Assembly (NCBI GenBank): GCA_030549335.1
Contig: CM060196.1
Coordinates: forward strand, 21,162,501 to 21,226,500
From: Pontederia crassipes
Taxonomy: Eukaryota; Streptophyta; Magnoliopsida; Commelinales; Pontederiaceae
Length of the DNA: 64,000 nt
Direction: 5' to 3'
The notes beneath the pieces were generated by a model. The model was not told the origin of the DNA, did not search any database, and saw only the letters and a program-made list of their open reading frames with translations. Position 1 is the stretch's first letter, and each line of letters starts with the position of its first letter. The position numbers were made by a program, and so were the translations under genes. Below are positions 1-10,532 of the stretch, piece by piece.

Positions 1-330
1 GGTGCGGACGACCTTTAATTTGATCCCGGTCGTAACATCGTACAACTAGATTTAAATCTACGGGATAAACTCGGCCAAAAATGATAATTCTTCTAACTAT
101 TACGCCCAAAAGATAAATCCTTTTATCTTTACCCCCTTTGAATCTCAGCCAAAATGAAACTCTTTTATCTTTACGCCCTTTGAGATAAATCCTTTTACTC
201 CCTTCGTATCTCGGCCGTAAGGAAGACCTCCTATCATTACCCCCTCCAAATCTTGGCCAAAACAAAGAGGAGTCCTTATCATTACTCCCTCCAAATCTAG
301 GCCAAAACGGAGATTTCCTTGCCATTAAAA
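1..330 (-). mobile_element. Partial LTR (U3 part), Athila-like family A/A', minus strand
   Basis: Read on the plus strand this stretch is collinear with the interior of the minus-strand LTR at 10533-12282 from about 11551 rightward. Shared landmarks in order are GGTGC, GATCCCG, a cgtaacat/tgtaacat pair, acgggataaa, cggccaaaa and attacgccca. Position 1 therefore lies just beside the TATA region of a minus-oriented LTR whose R and U5 parts are left of the window. Copies of TCGGCCAAAA and TTACGCCC recur throughout. The right limit is approximate because plus-oriented U3 sequence of the same family begins at about 310-340. It may be the 3' LTR of element A', into which A inserted, but that is inference. 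Confidence 0.65.
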
Positions 331-1416
331 CAACATATCATTTTTGGCCGAGACAAATATTGGCCATACGATGTACGCTCGTGATCACCCGTCCGCACCT
401 ATAAATACGTGAAGAATCCGTTGTTCCAATGGGTGCTCAGAAGTTCAGGTTTCTTCTACGACGAGTCGAGGCTTCCACCAAGAGGAGAGAGGTGCGACGG
501 CTGGAGGTTGATCGTGACCCTGATCAAGTCCGAGAGACTGCCCGACTGTCTGCCCAATTCGAGAGTTCTACTTTATTTTGGGTGTAATTCTTCCAATTGT
601 TATTGTTATTTTGTTATTATCTCTCCAGAATTTCTAGGATGAACTCCATATTTTTAAGATTATTATTTTAGGAGATTATTATTGAAGGGCAAATATTTGG
701 ACCCTATATTATTTGTTTTAATCTTTTCTAATCAATTAGTTAATTGTGCTTAATGCTTTTAATTTAATTATTTGGATTTTTGAGTTGAGTAGTTACCAGT
801 TTGTGGACTATTTGATTTTAGAATTCATTAATTAAATTAATTTATTTTATTTGAAATTAATAATTGACATAAATTTAATAACTAGTGTGTGGAGAATCAA
901 ATTTATGTGGTCTATTAATCTATACCAGTTTGTGGAGTGATTAATAGTCTAGGAAATCCAATTTAATGCATCTTAATTTTAATATATTTTTGAGGGTACT
1001 AGTCGTGGAGACTTTAATTCTTATTAAATTAAGATAGTTCTATATGATTAGATTGAGGGATGCCAGACGTAGAGATCACAAGATAATCATGTTAAATTAC
1101 TTTAGGGATACTCTAATCTATCTTTAAATATTAAATTTATCTTTTATGGTTCAAATATTTATCCTGATCTATTTTCATCTTAAGGCCTAACTTCAACACC
1201 ATTATCTTATCTTTATCTTATTTTTTTATTTTATTTTACAAAACCCTTTTTCCAAAATTCCATGTTTTTCTTCTCTCTTATTAATTTATAAATTCAGATA
1301 TTGAATTAATAATATTCCTCGTGGGTTCGACACTCTTTACTCCTTTTTACTATATTACTTGAGCGACTAGTGCACTTGCTAGCGATTTTATTTTGCTACA
1401 TCATTTCAACGCATCA
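331..1416 (+). mobile_element. 5' LTR of element A, U3 truncated
   Basis: This is the U3 end, R and U5 of the left LTR of element A. It ends in GCATCA at 1411-1416, followed directly by an Asp-tRNA PBS. From about 577 onward it aligns almost base for base with the 3' LTR at 7405-8242. Only about 70-80 bp of U3 lies upstream of the TATA box at 400, against about 730 bp in the sister LTR at 10533-12282, so most of U3 is missing. Upstream sequence switches to the opposite orientation. The closing segment (cgtgggttcgacactc, then cttgagcgactagtgcacttgctagcg) is typical of Athila-type U5. Confidence 0.8.
400..407 (+). promoter_or_regulatory. TATA box of element A 5' LTR
   Basis: TATAAATA sits in the context cctataaatacgtgaagaa. 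The same block appears inverted in the A' LTR at 11545-11552, so it is conserved between two copies. The matching segment is absent from A's own 3' LTR. Several GGCCGAGA/GGCC motifs lie immediately upstream. Confidence 0.7.
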
Positions 1417-1422
1417 AGTTTT

Positions 1423-1440
1423 TGGCGCCGTTGCCGGGGA
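1423..1440 (+). other. Primer-binding site of element A (tRNA-Asp type)
   Basis: TGGCGCCGTTGCCGGGGA begins 6 bases after the LTR end. It is complementary to the 3' end of plant tRNA-Asp and is the PBS characteristic of Athila-type Ty3 elements. It fixes the orientation of A as plus. Confidence 0.92.
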
Positions 1441-4070
1441 ATATTTTATTATTAATTTCTGATTTTATGAATTATTAGGAGATGTAAATAAATTGTAAAT
1501 AATTCTTGTAAATATGTACTATTTGTATTTTTTATTTTGTGAATAAACTAACATTTTTCTTTTGCAGATAAAGGTCACGACATTTTTTTAAATTTGTTGA
1601 CTTTCGGCTTAAATTCTATCACCGGTTGGATTTTTGAGATTACGTGGACTTGTGGTTTTACGATCGAGATTTATTTTGTCGGCTTTACTGATTTTATGGC
1701 ATCGCAATGTATCGATTTTGATTTTTAAACTTTCAATTTTGCGGCCGTAATTTTGACTTTTGTTTTACGCTTTGATTAATGATCGTATTTGATTTCAATT
1801 TGATTTGATTTAATTGTGTCTTGCGGCCGTAAAGTTTTGATCCTCCGATATCTGAGTTTTACGGCCGAAATTTGACTTTATCCATGATATCGAATTGATT
1901 TATTTCTTTGCGCATTGAATTAAATAAGAATTCGATTAATGCACGATTTTACGGCCGAAAAATCTCCCGCACATACTTTTTACGCCTTGGATTTTCATAC
2001 TGGCGACAATTATTTTCTAAACTACTTCTCGGCCGTAATGGTTTAAACTTTGTTTTACGCCACGATTATCATTTGACCCTGTTTTGGCCAGTTTATTTGT
2101 GGATTTTCTTTCTCGGCCGGATCACGTGCGACTTGATTTTCATCGATTTACGGCCGATATGAATCTTTTGGCCGTAATGTTTATTTGTCGCTTAACGTTT
2201 CGACTAGCTGATGCAACATTTATCTCGGCCGAGACGTCGATAGCTTTCTGTTTGGCGGTCCAATCGAATTGTTGACATCATTTTGTTTCTTATGCCGGGG
2301 GTGTGGTTACAGGAATTTTAATTATCTTTCGGTCGAGATGATTAATTTTTCGCCATGCTTACACCTTATCTGATTTTGGAGATTATCCGATAGTATAAAT
2401 TTATATAATTATTTTCGGATACGGTTTGAGGACTATGATTTGAAAATTTTACGTCTCTTACGATTGATTTGTTATTTTTTTATATACGTGACATTTATTG
2501 AACTTTATCATTCTGACGAATTTCGGATAATTTATTATGAAATTTTGTCTTTATTCTGATCTACATGGAATTTAATTTCAGTCGAACAATTCATATTGAA
2601 TTTTTGACTCATTTTGTATATCATGAAAATAATCTTTATCAACAAATTAAATCTTTATTGATTAATTGTGACTCTTTATCTGCATGTATTATATTTGTAA
2701 ATATATATATATTATTATTTTGTATTTTTTTATTTTTGATAATTAGTTATTGTAGTTATTATTGAGGATCTAATCACAACTAATTTAATTCTCTGGATGT
2801 ATATCATTCTAATCAGATGTTTAATTCCTTTTTATCTGATACTTGGTTGTTGTAGAAAATATTTGTCAATTTTATCACAACCAATTTTTTTTTATTCTGC
2901 TAACTTTTTAAATTTAATTAATTAATTAGTTAGTTGATTGTCATTTTAATTAATTTAATAGTTTACGGAGTCTTCTAATCGATATTTCTTTTTGTGCACA
3001 GAGTGGAATTCGGCTAATCATTTCTTCGAATACGTAGCGATGCATGAATTAACACGTCGGGCATGAACCTCGGACATGACAAGGCGAGACGCCGGGCATC
3101 ACCTGACACCGACGTGAAATGACTCTGACAGTTATTACGCCCTGTTCCTCTTATGACCGAGCATTTCCTCCTTGCGGCCGAGCATCACCTCGATGACCAC
3201 GCCAGTTGCCACACCATGCCACCTGTTCTCCTTACGGCCGAGATGCGACACCACCCACCAGCTGACCACAGATGAGAATGACAAGACGACACAAGCTTCT
3301 GATATCTGCATGCATGAGTCCAATCGAAAAAAATTGCATGCTTTTGCTTTTACGCCCCAATTCCAATGGATATGACCCTTCATTGCGCGGCGTCGGAACA
3401 GGTATTACCCCCGTAATTTCATCTATAAAATCTTACCCCCTTCTCGTATTTTGCAGATCAATCACCGCCGCCTCGCCCTTTCTTCCTTACGGCCGAAGTT
3501 CCAGCGCTCCCCCTGTTCCTTACAGCCGGTCTTCCACACCACGGAACGGAGACGACCCCTTACGCCCGCTCTCACCATTACGCCCCGGGTGCGTTACGGC
3601 CGAGCCTCAACATCGCGCACCGCCGCTCCCTTACGCCCTCTGACAACAGCAGCACTCTCTACTTACGGCCGAGCCACCGCGCACCGAGATACCATCTTCT
3701 TTACGGTCGAAGTCTCACCGCCGCGCCGCCTGTTCCTTACGGCTGAGCTTTCTCCTTACGGCCGAGACCTCAGCCGCCATCACCGCGGTCATCTCCTAAA
3801 GGCAATATTCCACCACGCCGAGGTTACTCATCGACTTGCCTCGTTACGGCCGACACTCTTTTATCTACTCTTATGTCCGAGCTTCATCAACTACGACTGA
3901 ATTTCTTCATCCTTACGGCCGAGGTTCTTCATCAACTACTTCCTTACGGCCGAAATCCTCTGCCTTACGGCTGACTCACCTCCAACTTTCAGCTCTTCAT
4001 CGAATACTATGGCCGAAACCTCAGCCGCCAAGCCAACTAGCCAGCACCTTTCTTTGTTGTCCATATCAAA
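1441..4070 (+). mobile_element. Element A long leader, non-coding
   Basis: This 2.6-kb 5' untranslated leader of A has no credible coding region. It is AT-rich from 1441 to about 3000, with scattered TACGGCCG/TTACGGCCGAAA motifs between 1740 and 2240, and becomes more GC-rich from about 3050. The leader of the inverted sister A' (8243-10508) shows the same order of landmarks in reverse, for example the atttacaa..aattatttacaatttatttacatctcc block near 10430-10480 against 1480-1510. The short open frames here (such as 1908-2162 and 2565-2765) are chance frames in AT-rich sequence. Confidence 0.7.
3160..4030 (+). repeat. Irregular array of TTACGGCCGA motifs
   Basis: About 18 exact or near copies of cTTACGGCCGAg (variants TTACGCCC, TTACGGCTGA, TTACGGTCGA, TTATGTCCGA) lie at irregular 20-70 bp spacing, for example near 3232, 3486, 3594, 3661, 3756, 3843, 3913 and 3940. 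They are separated by pyrimidine- and CCG-rich sequence. Overlapping open frames rich in Arg, Pro and Ser (3272-3643, 3451-3900) are by-products of this composition. The same motif occurs in both LTRs and in the leader of A'. Confidence 0.75.
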
Positions 4071-5747
4071 ATGAGACGATTTGCTAATATATGGAGGGGA
4101 CGCCACGAACGTCGACATCCGAATGCTCAGCCGGTCCCACAACCCTCACAACTAATCTCCTACCCCGGAGACTATTATTAGATTAAGCCGGAGTATCAAT
4201 CTCGATATGAACGGATGTCTGAGATTCGAATTCGTGCCACCAGATTTTCGGATACCGAATTACTCAGGGAGTATAATGTACTTGCAAATATTCATCTATT
4301 ATTTTCTCAAATTGGACTCTCTGACTTTGTGCATTCCTGGTGGCCAACTTATGAAGTACTAATTATGGAATTTCTCTCATCCTTGGAGGTCTTTAATTTA
4401 GATGATAGGAATTATGATCAGCCCCGCATTTCATTCCAACTTTATGGGCGACCCTTTACTCTCACTCTAGGAGAGATTAATAATATTTATTGATTCCCCA
4501 ACCATGGATCTCTTTCTGTACCTGCTGACTTTGATGCTGAAACTTTTTGGAAACAGATAACAGAAGAAGACCGATTGGTTTGGAACACAGCTAAAGATAG
4601 CTCAATTCAGAATTCTGTTCTACGCTACATCCATCGCATGCTAAGCAACACATTAAGTGGACGCAGTGATAATGATGGGGCCGTCTCAGAGGGAGAGTTA
4701 TATCTTATCCATAGCATGCTCCACAGAACTCCTGTTAATGTGGGTGCTTTCATCATTCGTCGATTCTAGTGCCGCACTACTCATCGTGGCGGTAGCATTA
4801 ATATGGGCGCCCTTCTCACACATATTGCTCAGCACCTACAACTTGACTTGGATGATCTCGAAGCTATGCCAGGAAACACTCACCTCACTCGTAGGACCAT
4901 TCATGCTATGGGTCTCGTGAAGACCAACAACTCAGGGATCAAAGTTTTTATTTTTAATGGCCACGATTAGGAGGTGCCTTGCTCAGATCGAGATGCTTTT
5001 ACGCCAATTAATCCAAATAATTGGCTCCTTTTTAGGCAGGTTGCGGCTCCATTAATCTCACCTGCAGGATCATCTGCCCCAGTTGATTAGCCACACCAGG
5101 ATGAAGCCTTCTCCTGGTTTGATTCTACTGATTATGCGGCGGCTCAACAGTACTTTCAGCAGCCACAAGTCTTCCAGACTGTATCACCGACATCTTCCCG
5201 ACATTAGGCATCTGCTCTTTCACCCTATATGCCGGTGCCTTCTCCAATTCCATCTCTAGCACAAGAAAGCTCTTCAGATCTCTCGTTCATACCGGCTACT
5301 CCTTATGAGGAACGTGAGCCGATGGAAGTATCTGCCCCTTTTCAGGAACAGGTGCGGAATCACTATATAGCACCAGAGCCCACTTTCACTTCAGCTCTAG
5401 AGCAGACTTACCATCCACCGCCGCCACCTCAGCCTGACTATGCTTCCATGCAAAACTTATGGGAATCAATGTACGATGAGCAACTTCATCACGCAGGGGA
5501 TTTCTACGTCTTTCAGGAAGAGCAACTTCGTCAAGCAAGAGAGCTGCATGCTATTCAAGAAGAGCAACATCGACAGGCCCAGGAGTTGACCAACATTCGA
5601 GTTGACTTTAGCAATATGGATGATCGTCAAGGTCGCTTTGAATCCCTTCAGAATCTGCATGTTCGAATGACGAGGCGCATCCATGGGTATCATATGCGCC
5701 AAGGACATTTCGGCTACCATCCACCATTGCCACCTCACAGACAGTAA
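4071..5747 (+). pseudogene. Athila ORF1-like protein, six in-frame stops
   Basis: One reading frame runs from ATG 4071 to TAA 5745-5747 (558 codons) with no frameshift. It is broken by six stops: TAG 4179, TGA 4491, TAG 4767, TAG 4968, TAG 5088 and TAG 5205. The N-terminus is Arg-rich. A central block includes LREYNVLANIHLLFSQIGL and YGRPFTLTLGEINNIY, then an FWKQITEEDRLVWN segment and a GGSINMGALLTHIAQHL segment. This order resembles the plant ATHILA ORF-1 protein family, whose function is unsettled. The C-terminus has a Pro-rich stretch and a Gln/Glu-rich coiled coil (about codons 465-530). There is no CCHC knuckle, protease or reverse transcriptase anywhere in A, so the element is non-autonomous. 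The family assignment is from remembered features and is moderately sure. Confidence 0.7.
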
Positions 5748-6312
5748 ATCCGGTTGTGTCTTTTTCCTTTTCTTTATTTATCCTTTTTATTGAGTATGTA
5801 TCACTTTCCCTTGCTGGCTTAACACTGAGGACAGTGTTTAGTTCAAGCTTGGGGGAGTTTGCATTTTCATGCATTGCATGTTTCTTTCTTTTTATTTGCT
5901 TATGTTTGCATGTATTTCCAAAAATCCAAAAAAAATTGAAAAATTGAAAAAAATTCCCAAAAAATACCATTGCATGCATTTATTTTTGCTACCATCTTAC
6001 TAACTTTCGTCTTACTTTCTTAATTATCTTTAAGTAAAAGTTCGAAGACATGTCGTTAACTGATGAAATTTGAATGCTTTTTTTTCTTATCACTTGCTAT
6101 TTTAGTATCAAACTTATGGACTATGTGCCTATGCTAAATAGAATTATGAATGACTAGACGACAAAATCATATTCATGCCTTTTTATTTTTTTAAGTCTTG
6201 ATAGTAGTAGCCTTTTTATTGACCATATTAAGTACTCCTTGAGCTTAAAAAAAATAAATATAAAAAAATAGTGAAAAAAAAGAGAATAAAGTTATGTGTA
6301 GGTACAAAAGTG

Positions 6313-6386
6313 TTATCCGGAACCAAGGTTTGTTCGGATAATTAGATCCGTAGGGGTTCATACCTGGTGACCTAAGGCCAGGTATG
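6313..6386 (+). other. Two predicted RNA stem-loops, conserved with element B
   Basis: Stem-loop 1 pairs TTATCCG (6313-6319) with CGGATAA (6335-6341). Stem-loop 2 pairs CATACCTGG (6359-6367) with CCAGGTATG (6378-6386) around the loop TGACCTAAGG. Between them is the conserved string TAGATCCGTAGGGG. Element B has the equivalent string TGATCCGTAGGGG and loop GACCTAAGG at 18517-18590. There stem 1 is kept in altered form as TATCC/GGGTA. Confidence 0.5.
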
Positions 6387-6599
6387 GGAGTCATCAGTCT
6401 AAAGCTCACTACATGGACTTCCTTGTGCAATCCTGCTTGAAGATTAGAACTTGCAAAATGATTGAAAATAAAAGTGAAAAGAAAAAGAAAAAGAAAAAGT
6501 TTTAAGCTCAATTAGTACTTATGTGTTCAATATTAATGCTATTATTTGACAAACAATTTATTTTTCTACAAGGTTGAATTTGAGATTGTTTAAATTTGT

Positions 6600-6719
6600 G
6601 TAGCATTCAGAACCTCTATGAAGCTAAGTACATGGAAAGTGGTAGCATTCAGAACCTCTATGAAGCTAAGTACATGGAAAGTGGTAGCATTCAGAACCTC
6701 TATGAAGCTAAGTACATGG
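6600..6719 (+). repeat. Tandem triplication of a 42-bp unit
   Basis: Three near-perfect head-to-tail copies of a 42-bp unit starting gtagcattcagaacctctat begin at 6600, 6642 and 6684. The last copy is shortened, ending in acatggagtag. Element B has no matching triplication, so this expansion is specific to A. Confidence 0.9.
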
Positions 6720-6835
6720 AGTAGTAGGTGTGCCGAAGAACTGTGTAAGAAAATTAGTCAGTTGAATGTGGAGGCTATGATGGAACTTTCTTGAGCCTTG
6801 CTTTGAGTTTTTGCTTGAGGACAAGCAAGACTTTA

Positions 6836-6849
6836 AGCTTGGGGGAGTT
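6836..6849 (+). other. Polypurine tract of element A
   Basis: aagcttgggggagttt immediately precedes the TGATGC start of the 3' LTR, in the position of the plus-strand primer. It is preceded by the GAGGACAAGC motif common upstream of the PPT in plant Athila/Tat elements. Confidence 0.8.
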
Positions 6850-8242
6850 TGATGCATGCAAAATACAACATATTTCAGATTATTATTTTAATTAATTTGT
6901 CTGCAATTTGATCATGGCATGCATCATTTTTAATTACTTTTAGTCGTAATTCCTGATTTATCGATTTTGATTATTAATGTTTTGAATATTTTAACTGAAG
7001 AGGAATTTACTTAATTCTTATAACTATTTTGCAGGCAATATGACTCGGCCGTAAATAATTAAATTTCGGCCGAGATGGTCTCATGGTTGGATAAGTTACA
7101 TCTTACTTCGTTGGGGGTAAAAACGAATGTAACTTGAGTTTTGGGCGTAACGATCAAAGTCTCTTCTTCATTTTGGCCGAGATTACAAGAAGAAGTCATC
7201 ATTTTGGCCAAGATTTGAAAGGAGTAAAGATAAAAAGATTTTATCCTTTTGGGCGTAATGTCAAGGAAACCTATTATTTTGGCTGAGATTTGAAGGAGGT
7301 AAAGATAAAATGATGCTATCGTTTTGGGAGTAATAAGTAAAAGAACTCATCGATTTGGGAGTAAAGATAAGAATTGTTTATCGTTTTGGCCGAGATTCAA
7401 AGTAAAGGTGTAATTCTTATAATTCTTATTGTTATTTTGTTATTATCTCTCCAGAATTTCTAGGATGAACCCCATATTTTTAAGATTATTATTTTAGGAG
7501 ATTATTATTGAAGGGAAACTATTTGGACCTTATATTATTTGTTTTAATCTTTTCGGATCAATTAGTTAATTGTGCTTAGTGCTTTTATTTTAATTATTTG
7601 GATTTCTGAGTTGAGTAATTATCAGTTTGTGGACTATTTGATTTCAAAATTCATTAATTAAATTAATTGATTTTATTTGAAATTAATAATTGACGTAAAT
7701 TTGATAATTAGTGTGTGGAGAATCAAATTTATGTGGTCTGTTAATTTATACTAATTTGTGGAGTGATTATTAGACTAGGGAATCCAATTTAATGCATCTT
7801 AATTTTAATATATTTTTTAGGGTACCAGTCGTGGAGACTTCAATTCTTATTAAATTAAGATAGTTCTATATGATTAGATTGAGGGATGTCAGTCGTGGAA
7901 ACCACAAGATAATCATATTAGATTACTTTAGGGAGACTCTAATCCATTTTTAAAGATTAAATTTATCTTTTATGATTCAAATATTTGTGCTGATCTATTT
8001 TCATTCTAAGGCTAACTTCAACACCATTATCTTATCTTTATCTTATTTTCTTTATTTTATTTTACAACACCCTTTTTCCAAAATTCTATGTTTTTCTTCT
8101 CTCTTATTAATTTATAAATTCAGATATTGAATTAATAATATTCCTCGTGGGTTCGACACTCTTTACTCCTTTTTACTATATTACTTGAGCGATTAGTGCA
8201 CTTGCTAGCGATTTTATTTTGCTACATCATTTCAACGCATCA
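6850..8242 (+). mobile_element. 3' LTR of element A, core promoter deleted
   Basis: The LTR starts TGATGCATGCAAAATAC and ends AACGCATCA, with inverted TGATGC/GCATCA ends. U3 contains repeated GGCCGAGAT and GGGCGTAA motifs (7040-7400). At about 7404 the sequence jumps from U3 (ttcaaagtaaagg) to tgtaattcttataattc, which matches the 5' LTR from about 580. The roughly 170-bp segment equivalent to 401-577, with the TATA box and start region, is missing. The remaining U5 is almost identical to 600-1416. Confidence 0.88.
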
Positions 8243-10508
8243 GCTCGCAGTGATCGGCCAATTTCCAAGGTGATTCGTCCGTTTCGCCTTCTCACATCCA
8301 TGGTCAGCTGGGGCGATGTGGCAGCTCGGCCGTAACGGGAACAATTGGCGTTTACGAGGGTGGCAGGGTGTAATAGCTTGTGACGTCCTGCCATGGAGCT
8401 CGTGCATGGAACTTTTGCAGCCGACATGTTATTTCAGTGTTGGATGTCAGAATCTGCTCGACGAGAATCCTCATTTTTTTTATTTTTACGCCCATAATAC
8501 CATCTCGGTGTCAGTGGCATAGTCCTTTCGTCCCTGTGGTCGTAGTGTCGGATCAACTGTTTGCACTTGTCCAAATGCCTGGCGAATCACACGTAAATTC
8601 CATGAGTTGCGGATCGCTGCATTGCCGTAGCCGAAAATGATAATTATCCGGAATTATTTTCCTCGCAAAATATTAATCAGATGACACCAAGATTAAAAGA
8701 AAAGAACTAACAAATTACATATACTTGACAACTAATTAATAACTATGAACTAGATAAAAAAGGCTAAAAGGGAACTAATCTTCATTTAATTAACTAAAAC
8801 ATCTAAAGTCTTAACTAAATTAAATAAATTAAAAGACTAACTAATTTAATCTAAAATAGTCGAAAAAAATTGGTTGTGATATGATTTTCAAATAATTTCT
8901 GCAACAACCAAGTATAAAATAAAAAAAATTAAACATCTATTCAGAATGTGTGACATACAAATTTATCCAAAGGATTTAATTAGTTGTGATTAGATTTTCA
9001 CTCAAGTCCTGCAACAACTATTTTCACTAGAAGAAGAATATAATAAATAAATAAATAATAAAAAAATACAGATAATAGATCACAACGAAAGAAGATTAAC
9101 AAGTTGAGTTCGAAATTTAAATCGATAGAAATAAAAGTCTTTCGAATTTATCGAATTGAAAATTCATCATTAAAATTAATGTCCAAGAGGAATTATCAGA
9201 AACTTAATTACGGCCGCCAAACTTCACAGAAGATTATCGAATACAGCGAAGAATAAAACTCGAACACTTTTCAAACAGATCGAAAGGCTCAAAAGAAAAC
9301 TATTCAAATGCCAAATATTAACATCTCCACCGAAAGTAAATCAAATAGATGGTCGTAAAAATTATGCACAAAACGTATCAGGAACCTAAAATGCGGCTGC
9401 AAAGTCAATAATTAGGCATTAGCAAAAATTATTTTCAGAGAGATAATAAGATTTGATCGGCCGCCAAACACAAGATCTCGACCGAAATTAGATTAGTTGG
9501 AAGTAAAATAATCCATGGCTCATTCGGCCGTAAAAACTATGAAATAGTGTCGAAAGGGACCAACGTGAATAACGTGAATAGATATGCAGGCGTTTAACTC
9601 ATTAAATTACGATCGAGATAAAGTCGAATTAACATTCCAAACCAAATTATGAATTCATCAAAGTCGGTCGTAATAAGGTAAAGAAAACAATTCTCGGCCG
9701 CAAACGCTCGCCATGCGTTAATCGAATACTTAATCAATATTGAAAATAAGAGAAAGGAATCAATTCGATCATATAGATAAAGTGAATCTCGACCATAAAA
9801 TTCAGATAAAAAATGCCATTAAAGCCGAAATGAGGTCAAATCAAATTTATACGTTCAGAAATATATTACGGTCGAAATGAAGTTAACATGATTCAATTGG
9901 CCGTAAAGCAAAACAGGGTTTCGGCCGAAATAAAAATTGATATAAGCCCAATTCTTACGTCGAGAAATGAATCATTACCGTCGAGAAAGAGTAAAATTCA
10001 TACCGGGCATAAATCGATAAAGTGAATTAAGTCGAACGTGATCCTTCACGGCCGAGAAAGAATAAACCACATATATTTGACCAAAACAAAGTCAAATCAA
10101 TATGAAAAGTTCAGACAATTAAAATGTTATGACTGAGAAACAAAAGTTTTCAGAAGATTTCGGCCACCAATTAAAGACGATTATCTTGACATAACCAGGC
10201 GCAAATCATATAAAGCTGATAAGAATTAATCACGGTCATAAAATCCCTAAGTTGTAATCAGAAAAATCTAATTAATCAGAAAAATCTCGGTGTCAAAATG
10301 TTAAAATATAGTAGAATATCGGCCGAAGGTCAGCAAATTTAATCCAAAATCAACTTATAATCCCGTGACTTTTATCTGGAAAAAGTTTTATCGATGGAAA
10401 GAAATATGTTAGTTTATTCACAGATAGTACATATTTACAAAGAATTATTTACAATTTATTTACATCTCCTAATAATTTATAAAAATTAGAAATTAATTAA
10501 TAAAATAT
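8243..10508 (-). mobile_element. Element A' leader remnant, minus strand
   Basis: This is the inverted counterpart of the element A leader. Reading leftward from the PBS at 10526 it shows the same landmark order, the same TACGGCCG and CGGCCGAAA motifs (many as CGGCCGTAA on the plus strand) and the same Asn/Ile-coding AT-rich filler. It is cut at 8243 where element A's 3' LTR ends, as expected if A inserted into A'. No coding sequence of A' is visible. The 5 bases after A (gctcg, 8243-8247) would be one TSD copy, but the other flank is not in the window. Confidence 0.7.
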
Positions 10509-10526
10509 TTCCCAGCAACGGTGCCA
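10509..10526 (-). other. Primer-binding site of element A', decayed
   Basis: The reverse complement reads TGGCACCGTTGCTGGGAA. This is the Asp-tRNA PBS with three transitions, lying next to the LTR end at 10533. It sets the orientation of A' as minus. Confidence 0.85.
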
Positions 10527-10532
10527 AAAACT

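Larger units (their letters stand above)
5748..6849 (+). mobile_element. Element A 3' non-coding block
   Basis: This lies between the ORF1-like stop and the 3' LTR. It holds an internal PPT-like ttcaagcttgggggag at about 5843, a paired stem-loop core at 6313-6386, a triplicated 42-bp unit at 6600-6719, and the motif cttgaggacaagcaagactttaagcttgggggag just before the LTR. It is collinear with 17691-18963 of element B although the two encode different proteins. No open frame looks real. Confidence 0.7.

Noticed and set aside
1423..1440. tRNA-Asp-like sequence.
   Set aside because: Only the 18 bases complementary to the tRNA 3' end are present, next to an LTR. It is a primer-binding site, not a tRNA gene. 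The same holds for 10509-10526, 16174-16191, 27204-27216 and 45328-45338.
3135..4142. Overlapping Arg/Pro/Ser-rich open frames (3272-3643, 3451-3900, 3836-4087).
   Set aside because: They follow the TTACGGCCGA repeat composition, have no recognisable domain and lie in the non-coding leader of element A.
6600..6719. Regularly spaced repeats that could suggest a CRISPR array.
   Set aside because: The 42-bp units are head to tail with no unique spacers, in plant retrotransposon DNA.
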